Assembly (NCBI RefSeq): GCF_004343585.1
Contig: NZ_SLYW01000003.1
Span: 372,001-436,000 of the forward strand
Reading direction: 5' to 3'
DNA length: 64,000 nucleotides
Origin: Neorhizobium sp. JUb45
GTDB taxonomy: Bacteria; Pseudomonadota; Alphaproteobacteria; Rhizobiales; Rhizobiaceae
The notes beneath the pieces are model-generated. The model was not told the origin of the DNA. It worked only from the letters and a program-made list of their open reading frames with translations, and searched no databases. The position numbers were made by a program, and so were the translations under genes. Each line of letters starts with the position of its first letter. The first letter of the stretch is position 1. This document shows, piece by piece, positions 26,595-34,420 of the stretch.

Positions 26595-27907
26595 TGATTG
26601 CCCATTCAGAAGCAGTGCAGCGGCAGACGCTGGAGCAATCCAACCATGCGCCGGTGGATATCGCCCTTGCTGAGCGGCTGTTCGACGAATTGAAGCGCCG
26701 CACCGGCAATGCGCGCGGCATTACCCGAACATCCTTCGGTCTTGGCGAGCAGATTGCCCATGACATGGTGCGCCGCGAGGCCCGCAAGCTCGGCCTCGAG
26801 ATTAAGACCGATCCGGGTAGCAACCTTTACATGACGCTGAAGGGTCGCGAAGAAGGCCCCGGCATCTTCATCGGCTCGCATCTCGATTCCGTTCCGATGG
26901 GCGGCAATTTCGACGGTGCTGCCGGCGTACTGATGGGACTTGCCGTCGTATCCGGCTACGTGCGCGGCAACATTCGCCCGCCGCGCGACATCACCATCAT
27001 GGCGATCCGCGCCGAAGAAAGCACATGGTTCGGCGCCTCCTATATCGGCAGTCGCGCGGCGTTCGGAAAGCTGACGGCGCGTGAACTCGATCAGGTCACG
27101 CGTTCATCCGATCAGATATCGCTTGGCGCGGCAATCGATGCGGCCGGTGGCGATACCGCCTTTCTCAAGACCGGCACGTCCTATCTCGATCCGGCCGATA
27201 TCGCGATGTTCATCGAACCACATATCGAGCAGGGGCCGGTTCTGATCGAACGCGAGATACCGCTCGGCATCGTCACCGGCATTCGCGGCTCCTTCCGTTT
27301 CCGTGAGGCGGAATGCATCGGCACGTATGCGCATTCGGGCGCGACGCCGCGCGAATATCGCAGCGACGCCGTGCGGGCGGCGGCGGCTCTGGTGACGGAA
27401 CTGGACAAGGCATGGATCGCGCTGGCGGAAGCCGGTGCGGATCTCGTAGTGACCTTCGGGCAATTTTCCACGGATGCCAAGGAGGCCGCCTTCAGCAAGG
27501 TTGCCGGCAAACTGAGTTTTGCGCTCGACATCCGCAGCCAGCAGCCGGAGACGCTGACGGCGATGCAGACCATCGTGCGCGATACCGTGGCGCGTATAGA
27601 GGCCGCGCATCAGGTGAAATTCGAGCTTGGCCGTTTGACCGACAGCAAACCGGCACAGATGGATGATGCTATCGTGCAATCGTTCGAAGCGCTGGCTGCC
27701 GCGCATGGCATAGACACATTGACCATGGCCTGCGGCGCCGGACATGATGCTGCGGTGTTTGCCGATGCCGGGGTACCGACCGGCATGCTTTTTATTCGCA
27801 ACGCCAATGGAAGCCATAATCCGGACGAGCAGATGGACATCGCGGACTTTGCCGAGGCGGCCCGCCTGCTTTCCGCACTCTGCCTCGATCCGCCGCTGGA
27901 GAGATGA
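26594..27907 (+). CDS. Zn-dependent M20 amidase (L-carbamoylase/allantoate amidohydrolase type)
   Basis: A 437-residue enzyme of the hydantoinase/carbamoylase M20 subfamily. The metal site is intact: His96 in GSHLDSV, Asp107 in NFDGAAG, Glu141-Glu142 in IRAEES, and the block FIEPHIEQGPVL that typifies these enzymes. It should hydrolyse N-carbamoyl-L-amino acids, allantoate or ureidopropionate. It overlaps the GntR stop (TGATG). With the D-carbamoylase at 11795, the window encodes both enantiomeric types. Confidence 0.92.
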   Translation: MIAHSEAVQRQTLEQSNHAPVDIALAERLFDELKRRTGNARGITRTSFGLGEQIAHDMVRREARKLGLEIKTDPGSNLYMTLKGREEGPGIFIGSHLDSVPMGGNFDGAAGVLMGLAVVSGYVRGNIRPPRDITIMAIRAEESTWFGASYIGSRAAFGKLTARELDQVTRSSDQISLGAAIDAAGGDTAFLKTGTSYLDPADIAMFIEPHIEQGPVLIEREIPLGIVTGIRGSFRFREAECIGTYAHSGATPREYRSDAVRAAAALVTELDKAWIALAEAGADLVVTFGQFSTDAKEAAFSKVAGKLSFALDIRSQQPETLTAMQTIVRDTVARIEAAHQVKFELGRLTDSKPAQMDDAIVQSFEALAAAHGIDTLTMACGAGHDAAVFADAGVPTGMLFIRNANGSHNPDEQMDIADFAEAARLLSALCLDPPLER

Positions 27908-27908
27908 A

Positions 27909-28856
27909 ATGCCACATTCGCCGCGCAAGTGCCTGATCGTCCAGCCAATCGCCGAAACGGCGATCCGCCTTCTGGAAAGCCGAGGGCTTCAGGTTCATAC
28001 CGCGGCAGATACGCGCCTCGATACGCTTCGGCCGCATCTTGCCGAGGCAGAAGTCGTCATCACCCGCAACCACGGTCTTTCGGCCGACGAGATTGCCGCC
28101 GCTCCCAATCTGAAAGTGGTCGGCGTTCATGGCACCGGCACTGACAAGGTGCACAAACCATCGCTGGCGCAACGCGACATACCGCTGGTGAATACGCCGG
28201 GCGCCAATGCGCAATCGGTCGCCGAACTGGTGATGGCGCTGATCCTCGGCTGTTCGCGATCGCTGATCGCCGCCGACCATGCCTCGCGGACCGGAAACGG
28301 CAATTTTCGCGTCACCCATCCGACATTCGAGATTTCGGGACGCCGGCTGGGGCTGATCGGCTACGGCAATATTTCCCGGCTGGTCGCACGCCTGGCACTG
28401 GCTTTTGGCATGCAGGTTGCGGTTTCGTCGCGTTTCACACCGGACGCGGATCTGATCAAGGACGGCATATTGCCGATGCAGGATATCGACCAGCTCTGCG
28501 AATGGTCCGACATTCTGTCACTACACGGCGTGCCCGAAGCGACGCCGACGATCGATGCCCGCCGGCTTGCGATGCTCGGCCCGCAAGGGCTGCTGATCAA
28601 TACGGCGCGCGGCACGCTGATCGACGAACAGGCGCTGGCGGATGCGCTCAACACCGGCACCATCGCCGGTGCCGGGCTGGACGTGCTGCACCATGAACCG
28701 ATCGAGGACGGGCATCCGCTGCTAAAATGTCCCAACCTAATCCTGACACCGCATATCGGCGGTTCGACACGGGAAGCGCTGGAAAAGACCGGGATGCAGG
28801 TGGCGACCAAGGTTCTGGCCGAACTGGACAGGATCGGCGATGTCCAACCCGCCTGA
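27909..28856 (+). CDS. D-isomer-specific 2-hydroxyacid dehydrogenase
   Basis: A 315-residue NAD-dependent enzyme of the phosphoglycerate dehydrogenase family, without the C-terminal ACT domain. The nucleotide loop GYGNIS is at residues 151-156, with catalytic Arg234, Glu263 and His282 (NTARG, HHEP, TPHIGG). It starts one base after the M20 amidase stop and overlaps pxpB by 17 bp. It may reduce a 2-oxo acid from the degraded amino acid. Serine synthesis is unlikely given the operon. Confidence 0.9.
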   Translation: MPHSPRKCLIVQPIAETAIRLLESRGLQVHTAADTRLDTLRPHLAEAEVVITRNHGLSADEIAAAPNLKVVGVHGTGTDKVHKPSLAQRDIPLVNTPGANAQSVAELVMALILGCSRSLIAADHASRTGNGNFRVTHPTFEISGRRLGLIGYGNISRLVARLALAFGMQVAVSSRFTPDADLIKDGILPMQDIDQLCEWSDILSLHGVPEATPTIDARRLAMLGPQGLLINTARGTLIDEQALADALNTGTIAGAGLDVLHHEPIEDGHPLLKCPNLILTPHIGGSTREALEKTGMQVATKVLAELDRIGDVQPA

Positions 28857-29577
28857 GATAAGCTACCCGCGCATCATCCGGGCGGGTGACCGTGCCGTCA
28901 CGGTGGAATTTTCCAACACGATCGACGAGACCTCGAACCGGCTGGTTCTGGCGCTCGATGCGTCTCTTTCGACAGAACCGCCCGCAGGGCTACTGGAAAC
29001 GGTTCCGACCTATCGATCGCTCACCGTGATCTATGATCCGCAAGTGGTGCGAGGTTCGGTGATGGCAACGGAACTGATGCAGCGTGCCGCCTTGAAGGGC
29101 GCCGCCGATATGGGCGGACGGATTTTCGAGTTCCCCATTGTTTACGGGGGCGAACATGCGGCCGATCTCGATGATCTGGCACGGAAGAAAGAGCTATCCG
29201 TTGAGGACATCATCCGCCTGCATCTGGGAGCCGAATACCGGGTCTACATGATCGGGTTTTCGCCGGGCTTTGCCTATCTCGGCGGATTGCCCGAAATCCT
29301 GCATACACCGCGGCTTGCCGTTCCGCGCCAACGTATCGAAGCTGGTGCCGTCGGTATTGGCGGAAAACAGTCGAGTATCAATTCGCTGCCCGGCCCGAGC
29401 GGCTGGCGTTTTATCGGCCGCACGCCGGCAAAACTGTTCGATGCGAAACGCGACGTGCCGTTTCTTCTCGTGGCCGGCGACCGCATCCGTTTTCGCCGCA
29501 TCGAGGCGGACCAAGCTGCAGATCTGGATCAGCGCGCGGCGAAAGGTGATGTCATCGTGCGGGAGATTGCTCCGTGA
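28840..29577 (+). CDS. pxpB: 5-oxoprolinase subunit PxpB (KipI/allophanate hydrolase subunit 1 family)
   Basis: A 245-residue protein with the family block GFSPGFAYLGGL and the following PRLAVPRQRIEAGAVGIGG stretch of PxpB/KipI. With PxpA and PxpC it hydrolyses 5-oxoproline (pyroglutamate) to glutamate using ATP. It overlaps the dehydrogenase by 17 bp and pxpC by 4 bp. KipI homologues can regulate kinases in Bacillus, but the presence of all three pxp genes favours 5-oxoprolinase. Confidence 0.93.
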   Translation: MSNPPEISYPRIIRAGDRAVTVEFSNTIDETSNRLVLALDASLSTEPPAGLLETVPTYRSLTVIYDPQVVRGSVMATELMQRAALKGAADMGGRIFEFPIVYGGEHAADLDDLARKKELSVEDIIRLHLGAEYRVYMIGFSPGFAYLGGLPEILHTPRLAVPRQRIEAGAVGIGGKQSSINSLPGPSGWRFIGRTPAKLFDAKRDVPFLLVAGDRIRFRRIEADQAADLDQRAAKGDVIVREIAP

Positions 29578-30533
29578 GCAGAACTCTGAAAATCCTGCGC
29601 CATGGTCCGCTGATGACCATTCAGGACGGTGGCCGTTACGGCTTTCGGGCGTTCGGCGTTTCCACGTCGGGCGCGATAGACCGTGCATCTCACGCCATTG
29701 CCAATGCGCTTGTCGGCAACGATTTTGAGGCCGCTGCCATCGAGTTCGCTCTGGCCGGTGGCGCGATCGAGGCCGATGAGGACGTTATGATCGCGGTGAC
29801 GGGCGGCGCCTGCCGGATCGAGATCGACGGGCAGCCTGTTGCGCCGTGGGAAAGCCATATCCTGCGCAAAGGCCAAAACCTAGAAATCGGCGCCCTGCGC
29901 GGCGCCGTCTGGGGATATCTCGCCATCTCGGGGGGTATCACCACGACACCGGTGCTGGGCAGCCGTTCCACGCATCTGCGCACCGGGCTTGGTGGCCTCG
30001 ACGGACGCAAACTTGCAGCGGGTGACGTGTTGCCCCTCGGTAAACCGGGCGATCTGGAACTGCTGGCACTTGGCCTGCCCTATTTTCGCAGGCCGGAGCC
30101 GATCACGGTCGTGCCGGGTCCGCAGGACGACTATTTCGACCGCGAGACATGGGCGACCTTCACCACCGGGCCGTTCGAGGTGACCGCGTCGCGCGACCGG
30201 ATGGCGATGGTGCTGGACGGGCCGCCGCTGACGGCTGACAAGGGACATGACATCATTTCGGACGCGACCGTGGTCGGCTCCATTCAGGTGCCGGGTTCCG
30301 GCAAACCGATCGTGCTGTCCGCCGATGGCCAGACGACCGGCGGTTACCCCAAAATCGCCACTGTCGCCTCGGTCGATCTCGCCCGCCTTGCGCAAATGCC
30401 GAGCGGCCAACATTTCCGGTTCAAGGCGATTTCCGCCGATGCTGCCGAAGAGCTTTTTATCCACGACCAGAAACGCCTTGCGGACGCGCTCAACAGTCTC
30501 TGCCGTCCGGGTGACAGGCGGTTTTGGGGCTAA
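29574..30533 (+). CDS. pxpC: 5-oxoprolinase subunit PxpC (KipA/biotin-dependent carboxyltransferase family)
   Basis: A 319-residue PxpC/KipA protein with the N-terminal TIQDGGRYGFRAFGVSTSGAID pattern and the middle block VVPGPQDDYF. It pairs with PxpB to form the ATP-using part of 5-oxoprolinase. It starts with a 4-bp overlap on pxpB. Its stop overlaps by 4 bp the stop of the convergent pxpA gene. Confidence 0.93.
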   Translation: MSRTLKILRHGPLMTIQDGGRYGFRAFGVSTSGAIDRASHAIANALVGNDFEAAAIEFALAGGAIEADEDVMIAVTGGACRIEIDGQPVAPWESHILRKGQNLEIGALRGAVWGYLAISGGITTTPVLGSRSTHLRTGLGGLDGRKLAAGDVLPLGKPGDLELLALGLPYFRRPEPITVVPGPQDDYFDRETWATFTTGPFEVTASRDRMAMVLDGPPLTADKGHDIISDATVVGSIQVPGSGKPIVLSADGQTTGGYPKIATVASVDLARLAQMPSGQHFRFKAISADAAEELFIHDQKRLADALNSLCRPGDRRFWG

Positions 30534-31297
30534 ATATTGGACAAACCGGGCGCAATCCTCCAGCCGTTGTCTTCCAGACCCACCCGCAAGGTTTTTGCCA
30601 TCTCCACCGCGCCCGGTGTATCGCCATGCACGCAGACGGAATCGATAGGCACCGACAGAGTTTTGCCGGAGGTCGCGGTGATCCGTCCTGCCGACACCAT
30701 CTCCATGACGCGTTCGACAAGCATTTTCGCATCATGGATGACCGAACCCGGCTCGGAGCGCGGCGACAGGTTGAACGTGTCGGCATAGGTGCGGTCGGCA
30801 TAAATCTCGTTGATGGCGGTCAGGCCCAGTGCATCTGCGGCGCGCGCGGTCGCCGTGCCCGGCATCACCATGAAAGCCAGCTTTGGATCGACCGCCTTGA
30901 TGGCGCGGGCAACGGCCAGCGCCATGGCATCGTCATCGGCGCAGACATTGCCAAGCGCGCCATGGGTTTTCACATGCGTCATCGGGTGATCTTCGAGAGC
31001 GCAGACCGCGGCAAGTGCGCCGACCTGATAGGCGACCAGCGTTTCCACCTCCGACACGGTGACGCCGGGCAGACGGCGGCGGCCAAAACCGATCAGATCG
31101 CGATAACCGGGATGCGCGCCGACCGCCACACCACGCGCCTTCGCCAACCGCACGGTGGCCCGCATGATATCCGGATCACCGGCATGGAAACCGCAGGCGA
31201 TATTGGCCGTGCTGACGATGTCGAGCATGGCGGCATCATCGCCCATCGCCCAGGGGCCAAAACCTTCGCCGAGATCGGAATTGAGATCGATACGCAT
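30530..31297 (-). CDS. pxpA: 5-oxoprolinase subunit PxpA (LamB/YcsF family)
   Basis: A 255-residue PxpA with the N-terminal MRIDLNSDLGEGFGPW block, ANIACGFHAGDP and GAHPGYRDLIGFGRR motifs. It supplies the cyclic-amide-opening subunit of 5-oxoprolinase. Here it is transcribed towards pxpBC and overlaps pxpC by 4 bp, instead of being in the same operon as is common. Its promoter lies beside the palindrome at 31371, shared with the amidotransferase-like gene. Confidence 0.93.
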   Translation of the reverse strand: MRIDLNSDLGEGFGPWAMGDDAAMLDIVSTANIACGFHAGDPDIMRATVRLAKARGVAVGAHPGYRDLIGFGRRRLPGVTVSEVETLVAYQVGALAAVCALEDHPMTHVKTHGALGNVCADDDAMALAVARAIKAVDPKLAFMVMPGTATARAADALGLTAINEIYADRTYADTFNLSPRSEPGSVIHDAKMLVERVMEMVSAGRITATSGKTLSVPIDSVCVHGDTPGAVEMAKTLRVGLEDNGWRIAPGLSNI

Positions 31298-31370
31298 GCC
31301 TGCCCTTTCGTCTGCTCCGTACTATCGCACAACAGCGTCGCCCCGACATCGGATTTCGCGATTGCACCAC

Positions 31371-31398
31371 GAACACCATCGGTATACCAATGGTGTTC
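31371..31398. promoter_or_regulatory. 28-bp palindrome with GGTATACC core, candidate GntR operator
   Basis: The arms GAACACCAT (31371-31379) and ATGGTGTTC (31390-31398) are perfect inverted repeats around the core GGTATACC (31381-31388). It is central in the divergent region between pxpA and the amidotransferase-like gene. The core matches the palindrome at 25774, which suggests the same regulator. Confidence 0.7.
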
Positions 31399-31420
31399 AG
31401 AAATTAAAACGGGGAATGAC

Positions 31421-32122
31421 ATGGCAGGGCGCCTTCTTTATCTCGGCAATGGCCGCAAATTTCAGTCGGTTGCCAAACTGGATGACAGGTTCGAGGCGTG
31501 GGGCCTGAAGGTCGATCGATACTGGGCCTATGACGGCCAGTTTCCGGCTTCGCTGGATGGTTATGACGGCATTTTTCTGTCCGGCAGCGCCCATGGCGCC
31601 TATGAAGACGTGCCTTTCATCCTGCGCGAACACGAACTGATTCAGGAGGCTGCGGAGAAGCAGATTCCCATGCTCGGCATCTGCTTCGGCAGCCAGATTC
31701 TGGCTTCGGCGCTGTGCGGCAAGGATCAGGTGTTCCGCCGCACCTCCTGCGAGATCGGCTACAAGGACCTGCCGCTGACCGAAGCTGCCGCCACCGACAA
31801 GCTGGCCCGCGACCTGGTCGAAAACGTCCACATGTTCGTCTGGCACAATGACGAGGTGAAGGCGCAGCATCCGGACATGACGGTGCTGGCTTATTCCGAC
31901 GACTGCCCGAACCAGATCTGGCGTTACAAGGACGAGGATATCTGGGGCATTCAGGGCCATCCAGAAGTCACCAAGGCGCAGGCCGTGATCTGGTTCGACG
32001 AAAACCGCGAGCGGATGGAAAAGGACGGCGCCAATATCGACGACCTGAAGGCGCAGGCGCATGAGGCGGCGGAAGCCAAGACCATGCTGACGCGCTTTGC
32101 CGAACTCGTCCAGAACGGCTGA
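31421..32122 (+). CDS. Class I glutamine amidotransferase-like protein
   Basis: A 233-residue GATase-fold protein with nucleophile Cys88 in GICFGSQ and His180-Glu182 in GIQGHPEV, so the catalytic triad is complete. It is stand-alone, with no synthetase partner nearby, which suggests a gamma-glutamyl hydrolase or amidase rather than ammonia transfer. It is divergent from pxpA across the 31371 palindrome and co-directional with the third M24-fold gene. A link to glutamate or pyroglutamate release is inferred. Confidence 0.85.
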   Translation: MAGRLLYLGNGRKFQSVAKLDDRFEAWGLKVDRYWAYDGQFPASLDGYDGIFLSGSAHGAYEDVPFILREHELIQEAAEKQIPMLGICFGSQILASALCGKDQVFRRTSCEIGYKDLPLTEAAATDKLARDLVENVHMFVWHNDEVKAQHPDMTVLAYSDDCPNQIWRYKDEDIWGIQGHPEVTKAQAVIWFDENRERMEKDGANIDDLKAQAHEAAEAKTMLTRFAELVQNG

Positions 32123-32140
32123 TCCTCAAGGAAAATGACA

Positions 32141-33271
32141 ATGGTAAAAACTGCCTACTGGTTCGAACGCGAAGAATTTCTCGAGCGCCTTGCCCGTGTC
32201 CAAAAGACGCTGCGGGAAAAGCAGCTGGATGGCCTGATCGCCTTCCTGCCGGAAACCGTGACCTGGCTGACCGGTTATTTCACCCGCGCCTATGGCACGC
32301 TGCAATTCGCCATCATTCCGGCCGAGGGCGAACCGACCCTGTTCTGCCGCGATGTCGAGGAATATTATCTCGACAGCACCTGCGTGTTTTCAGACCGGGT
32401 GATGTGGAGCGACAGCGACGACCGCATGAAGGTGGCAGCCGACGCCATTGCCAGCCGCATCGGCAAAACCGCGAAGCTCGGTATCGAACTTTCCGCTTGG
32501 CCGCTGTCTGCGGGTCGTTACGAATATCTGAAATCGGCGCTTCCCGGCATCGAATGGCAGGATGAAAGCCTGATGACGCCGCGCATGCGGTTGATCAAGT
32601 CACCCGCGGAAATCGCCTATCAGCGCCGCGCCGCCAAGGCGGCCGAAGCCGGCATGCAGGCGGCGATCGACAGCGCCGCCGTCGGTGTCAGCGAACGCGA
32701 AATGGCCGCCGAAGTGTGTGCCGCGATGATCCGCGCCGGCAGCGACCTGCCCGGCCCCGGCGTGATGTCTTCCGGCGAGCGCGCCTTTCATCTGCATGGC
32801 GGTTATTCCGACCGGATTCTAGAAGCCGGCGATATCGTGCAGATCGAAACGACGCCGAATGTCCGGCATTATCACGCCCGTTTCATGCGGCCGATCCGCG
32901 TCGGCCCCGTCCAGGACGACGACCACAAGGTTGTCGAGCAGCTCATCGCCATTCAGGATGCCGCCATGCGCGAGGTGAAGCCGGGTGTTTCCGCCGGCAT
33001 TCCCGACGCGATCTATCGCGACGGCGTGCTGTCTGCGGGCCTGCGCGAAACCTATACCAACAAGACCTTCTATTCCGTTGGCCTGCTGCTGCAGCCCAAT
33101 GGTGGCGAACCACTGGAAGCGGCGGCCGGATGCGACTGGGTTTTCGAGCCGGGCCAGACATTCCACACCTACGTTCTGGCGCGCGGATTCGGCATGTCGG
33201 AAACCATCGCCATTACCGAAACAGGCTATGAAAAGCTCACCCACTTTCCGCGTCAGCTGTTCGTGAAATAG
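32141..33271 (+). CDS. M24-fold (Xaa-Pro peptidase/creatinase-like) hydrolase with degenerate metal site
   Basis: A 376-residue two-domain protein (creatinase N domain, then M24 domain). It is more distant from the other two in the window. The region normally holding two Asp ligands reads DIVQIETTPNVRHYHARFMR. The expected His block is FYSVGLLLQPNGGEP; only a late Glu in GMSETIAIT remains. The ATG at 32141 is best placed behind AAGGA; a start two codons earlier is possible. It follows the amidotransferase-like gene by 18 bp. Confidence 0.8.
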   Translation: MVKTAYWFEREEFLERLARVQKTLREKQLDGLIAFLPETVTWLTGYFTRAYGTLQFAIIPAEGEPTLFCRDVEEYYLDSTCVFSDRVMWSDSDDRMKVAADAIASRIGKTAKLGIELSAWPLSAGRYEYLKSALPGIEWQDESLMTPRMRLIKSPAEIAYQRRAAKAAEAGMQAAIDSAAVGVSEREMAAEVCAAMIRAGSDLPGPGVMSSGERAFHLHGGYSDRILEAGDIVQIETTPNVRHYHARFMRPIRVGPVQDDDHKVVEQLIAIQDAAMREVKPGVSAGIPDAIYRDGVLSAGLRETYTNKTFYSVGLLLQPNGGEPLEAAAGCDWVFEPGQTFHTYVLARGFGMSETIAITETGYEKLTHFPRQLFVK

Positions 33272-33484
33272 CAAACACTTCCCGAGAATTAGCGGCGCAT
33301 TGGCAAGCAAAAAATGACCGATGCGCCGCTGATGGCATGAATGCCGAAAATGAGACTGCCGAACCGCTGCACGTGATCGCAACACACTTGCAAGGGCGGA
33401 CGGCAGACCGCATGGTACGCGCTTTGAATTCTTGTTCTGGAACTGCCGTTTTCCGGCCGTGCCGGGAAGAACGGAGACGGAGCG

Positions 33485-34414
33485 GTGGAACTCAAATGGT
33501 TGGAAGATTTCCTCAGCCTCTCGCATTTCATGAATTTTACGCTGGCTGCCAATGACCGCAACATCACCCAATCGGCACTCAGCCGCCGAATCCGCCAGCT
33601 GGAAGAATGGGCCGGTCTGCCGCTGATCGACCGCTCCACCTATCCGGTCCGGCTGACCGAAGCGGGTCAGAGCTTTCTGCCACGGGCGAGACGGGCCGTG
33701 GATTCCATCGTCGCGCTGCGTGAGGAAACCCGCCAGCGGCATGAGGCTTCCGACGAAATACTGTCTTTCGCCACGATGAGCACGCTGGTTCTGACGTTCT
33801 TTCCGGTCTGGATGGAAAGGATAGAGGCGAATGGCGCACCATTCCGCACACGGTTTGCTGAGGCCTATTCGTCCTTTTCCGGCAATGTTTCGAAACTGTT
33901 TCGCAACGAATGCGATTTCCTGCTGACCTATGCGCATGACTGCGTGCCGGCGATCCGCGATCTGGCCGATTACCCCTGCCTGACGCTCGGTTCGGAACGG
34001 GTGATCGCCATCTCCGCACCTGACAACAACGGTGAACCGCTGCACCGGCTGACGCTCGACGGTGAGCCGGTGAATTATCTGAGTTATCGCGACAGCTCGT
34101 TTTTCGCGCAGGCATTGCCGAAGGCGATTTTCGAAAAGGCGCCCTTCCGGCTCAACACTGTTTATGAAAACGCCATGTCCGCCGCCCTGAAAGCCATGGC
34201 GATGGCCGGTCATGGCCTTGCCTGGATACCGGAAAGCCTTGCCGTCAACGAGATCCGGAGCGGCCAGCTGGTGCGGGCTGCGGAACCGGAGCACGACATT
34301 ACGGTCGAAATCCGCCTCTACAGATCCTATCGCCTGCGTTGCAAGAGTGCCGGCCATTTCTGGAAACGGGCGGAAGAGGTCGGCATTCTGACCGACCGTG
34401 TTTCGCTTCCGTAA
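33485..34414 (+). CDS. LysR-family transcriptional regulator
   Basis: A 309-residue LysR regulator starting at GTG, with GGAG just upstream. The HTH pattern ITQSALSRRIRQLEEWAG is at about residues 28-45, followed by an effector domain. It lies 213 bp after the M24-fold gene and converges on the MmgE/PrpD gene, 6 bp apart. Its target is uncertain; the ten-gene operon ending next to it or the preceding pair are candidates. The 33272-33484 gap shows no clear motif. Confidence 0.9.
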   Translation: MELKWLEDFLSLSHFMNFTLAANDRNITQSALSRRIRQLEEWAGLPLIDRSTYPVRLTEAGQSFLPRARRAVDSIVALREETRQRHEASDEILSFATMSTLVLTFFPVWMERIEANGAPFRTRFAEAYSSFSGNVSKLFRNECDFLLTYAHDCVPAIRDLADYPCLTLGSERVIAISAPDNNGEPLHRLTLDGEPVNYLSYRDSSFFAQALPKAIFEKAPFRLNTVYENAMSAALKAMAMAGHGLAWIPESLAVNEIRSGQLVRAAEPEHDITVEIRLYRSYRLRCKSAGHFWKRAEEVGILTDRVSLP

Positions 34415-34420
34415 TTCACG

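Noticed and set aside
30524..31420. Long in-frame plus-strand extension upstream of the amidotransferase-like gene
   Set aside because: It runs antisense through pxpA, which has clear family motifs. The amidotransferase family starts at the ATG 31421.
32819..34357. A 512-codon minus-strand frame opposite the third M24-fold gene and LysR
   Set aside because: It spans two well-supported plus-strand genes and their intergenic region and has no recognisable domain.
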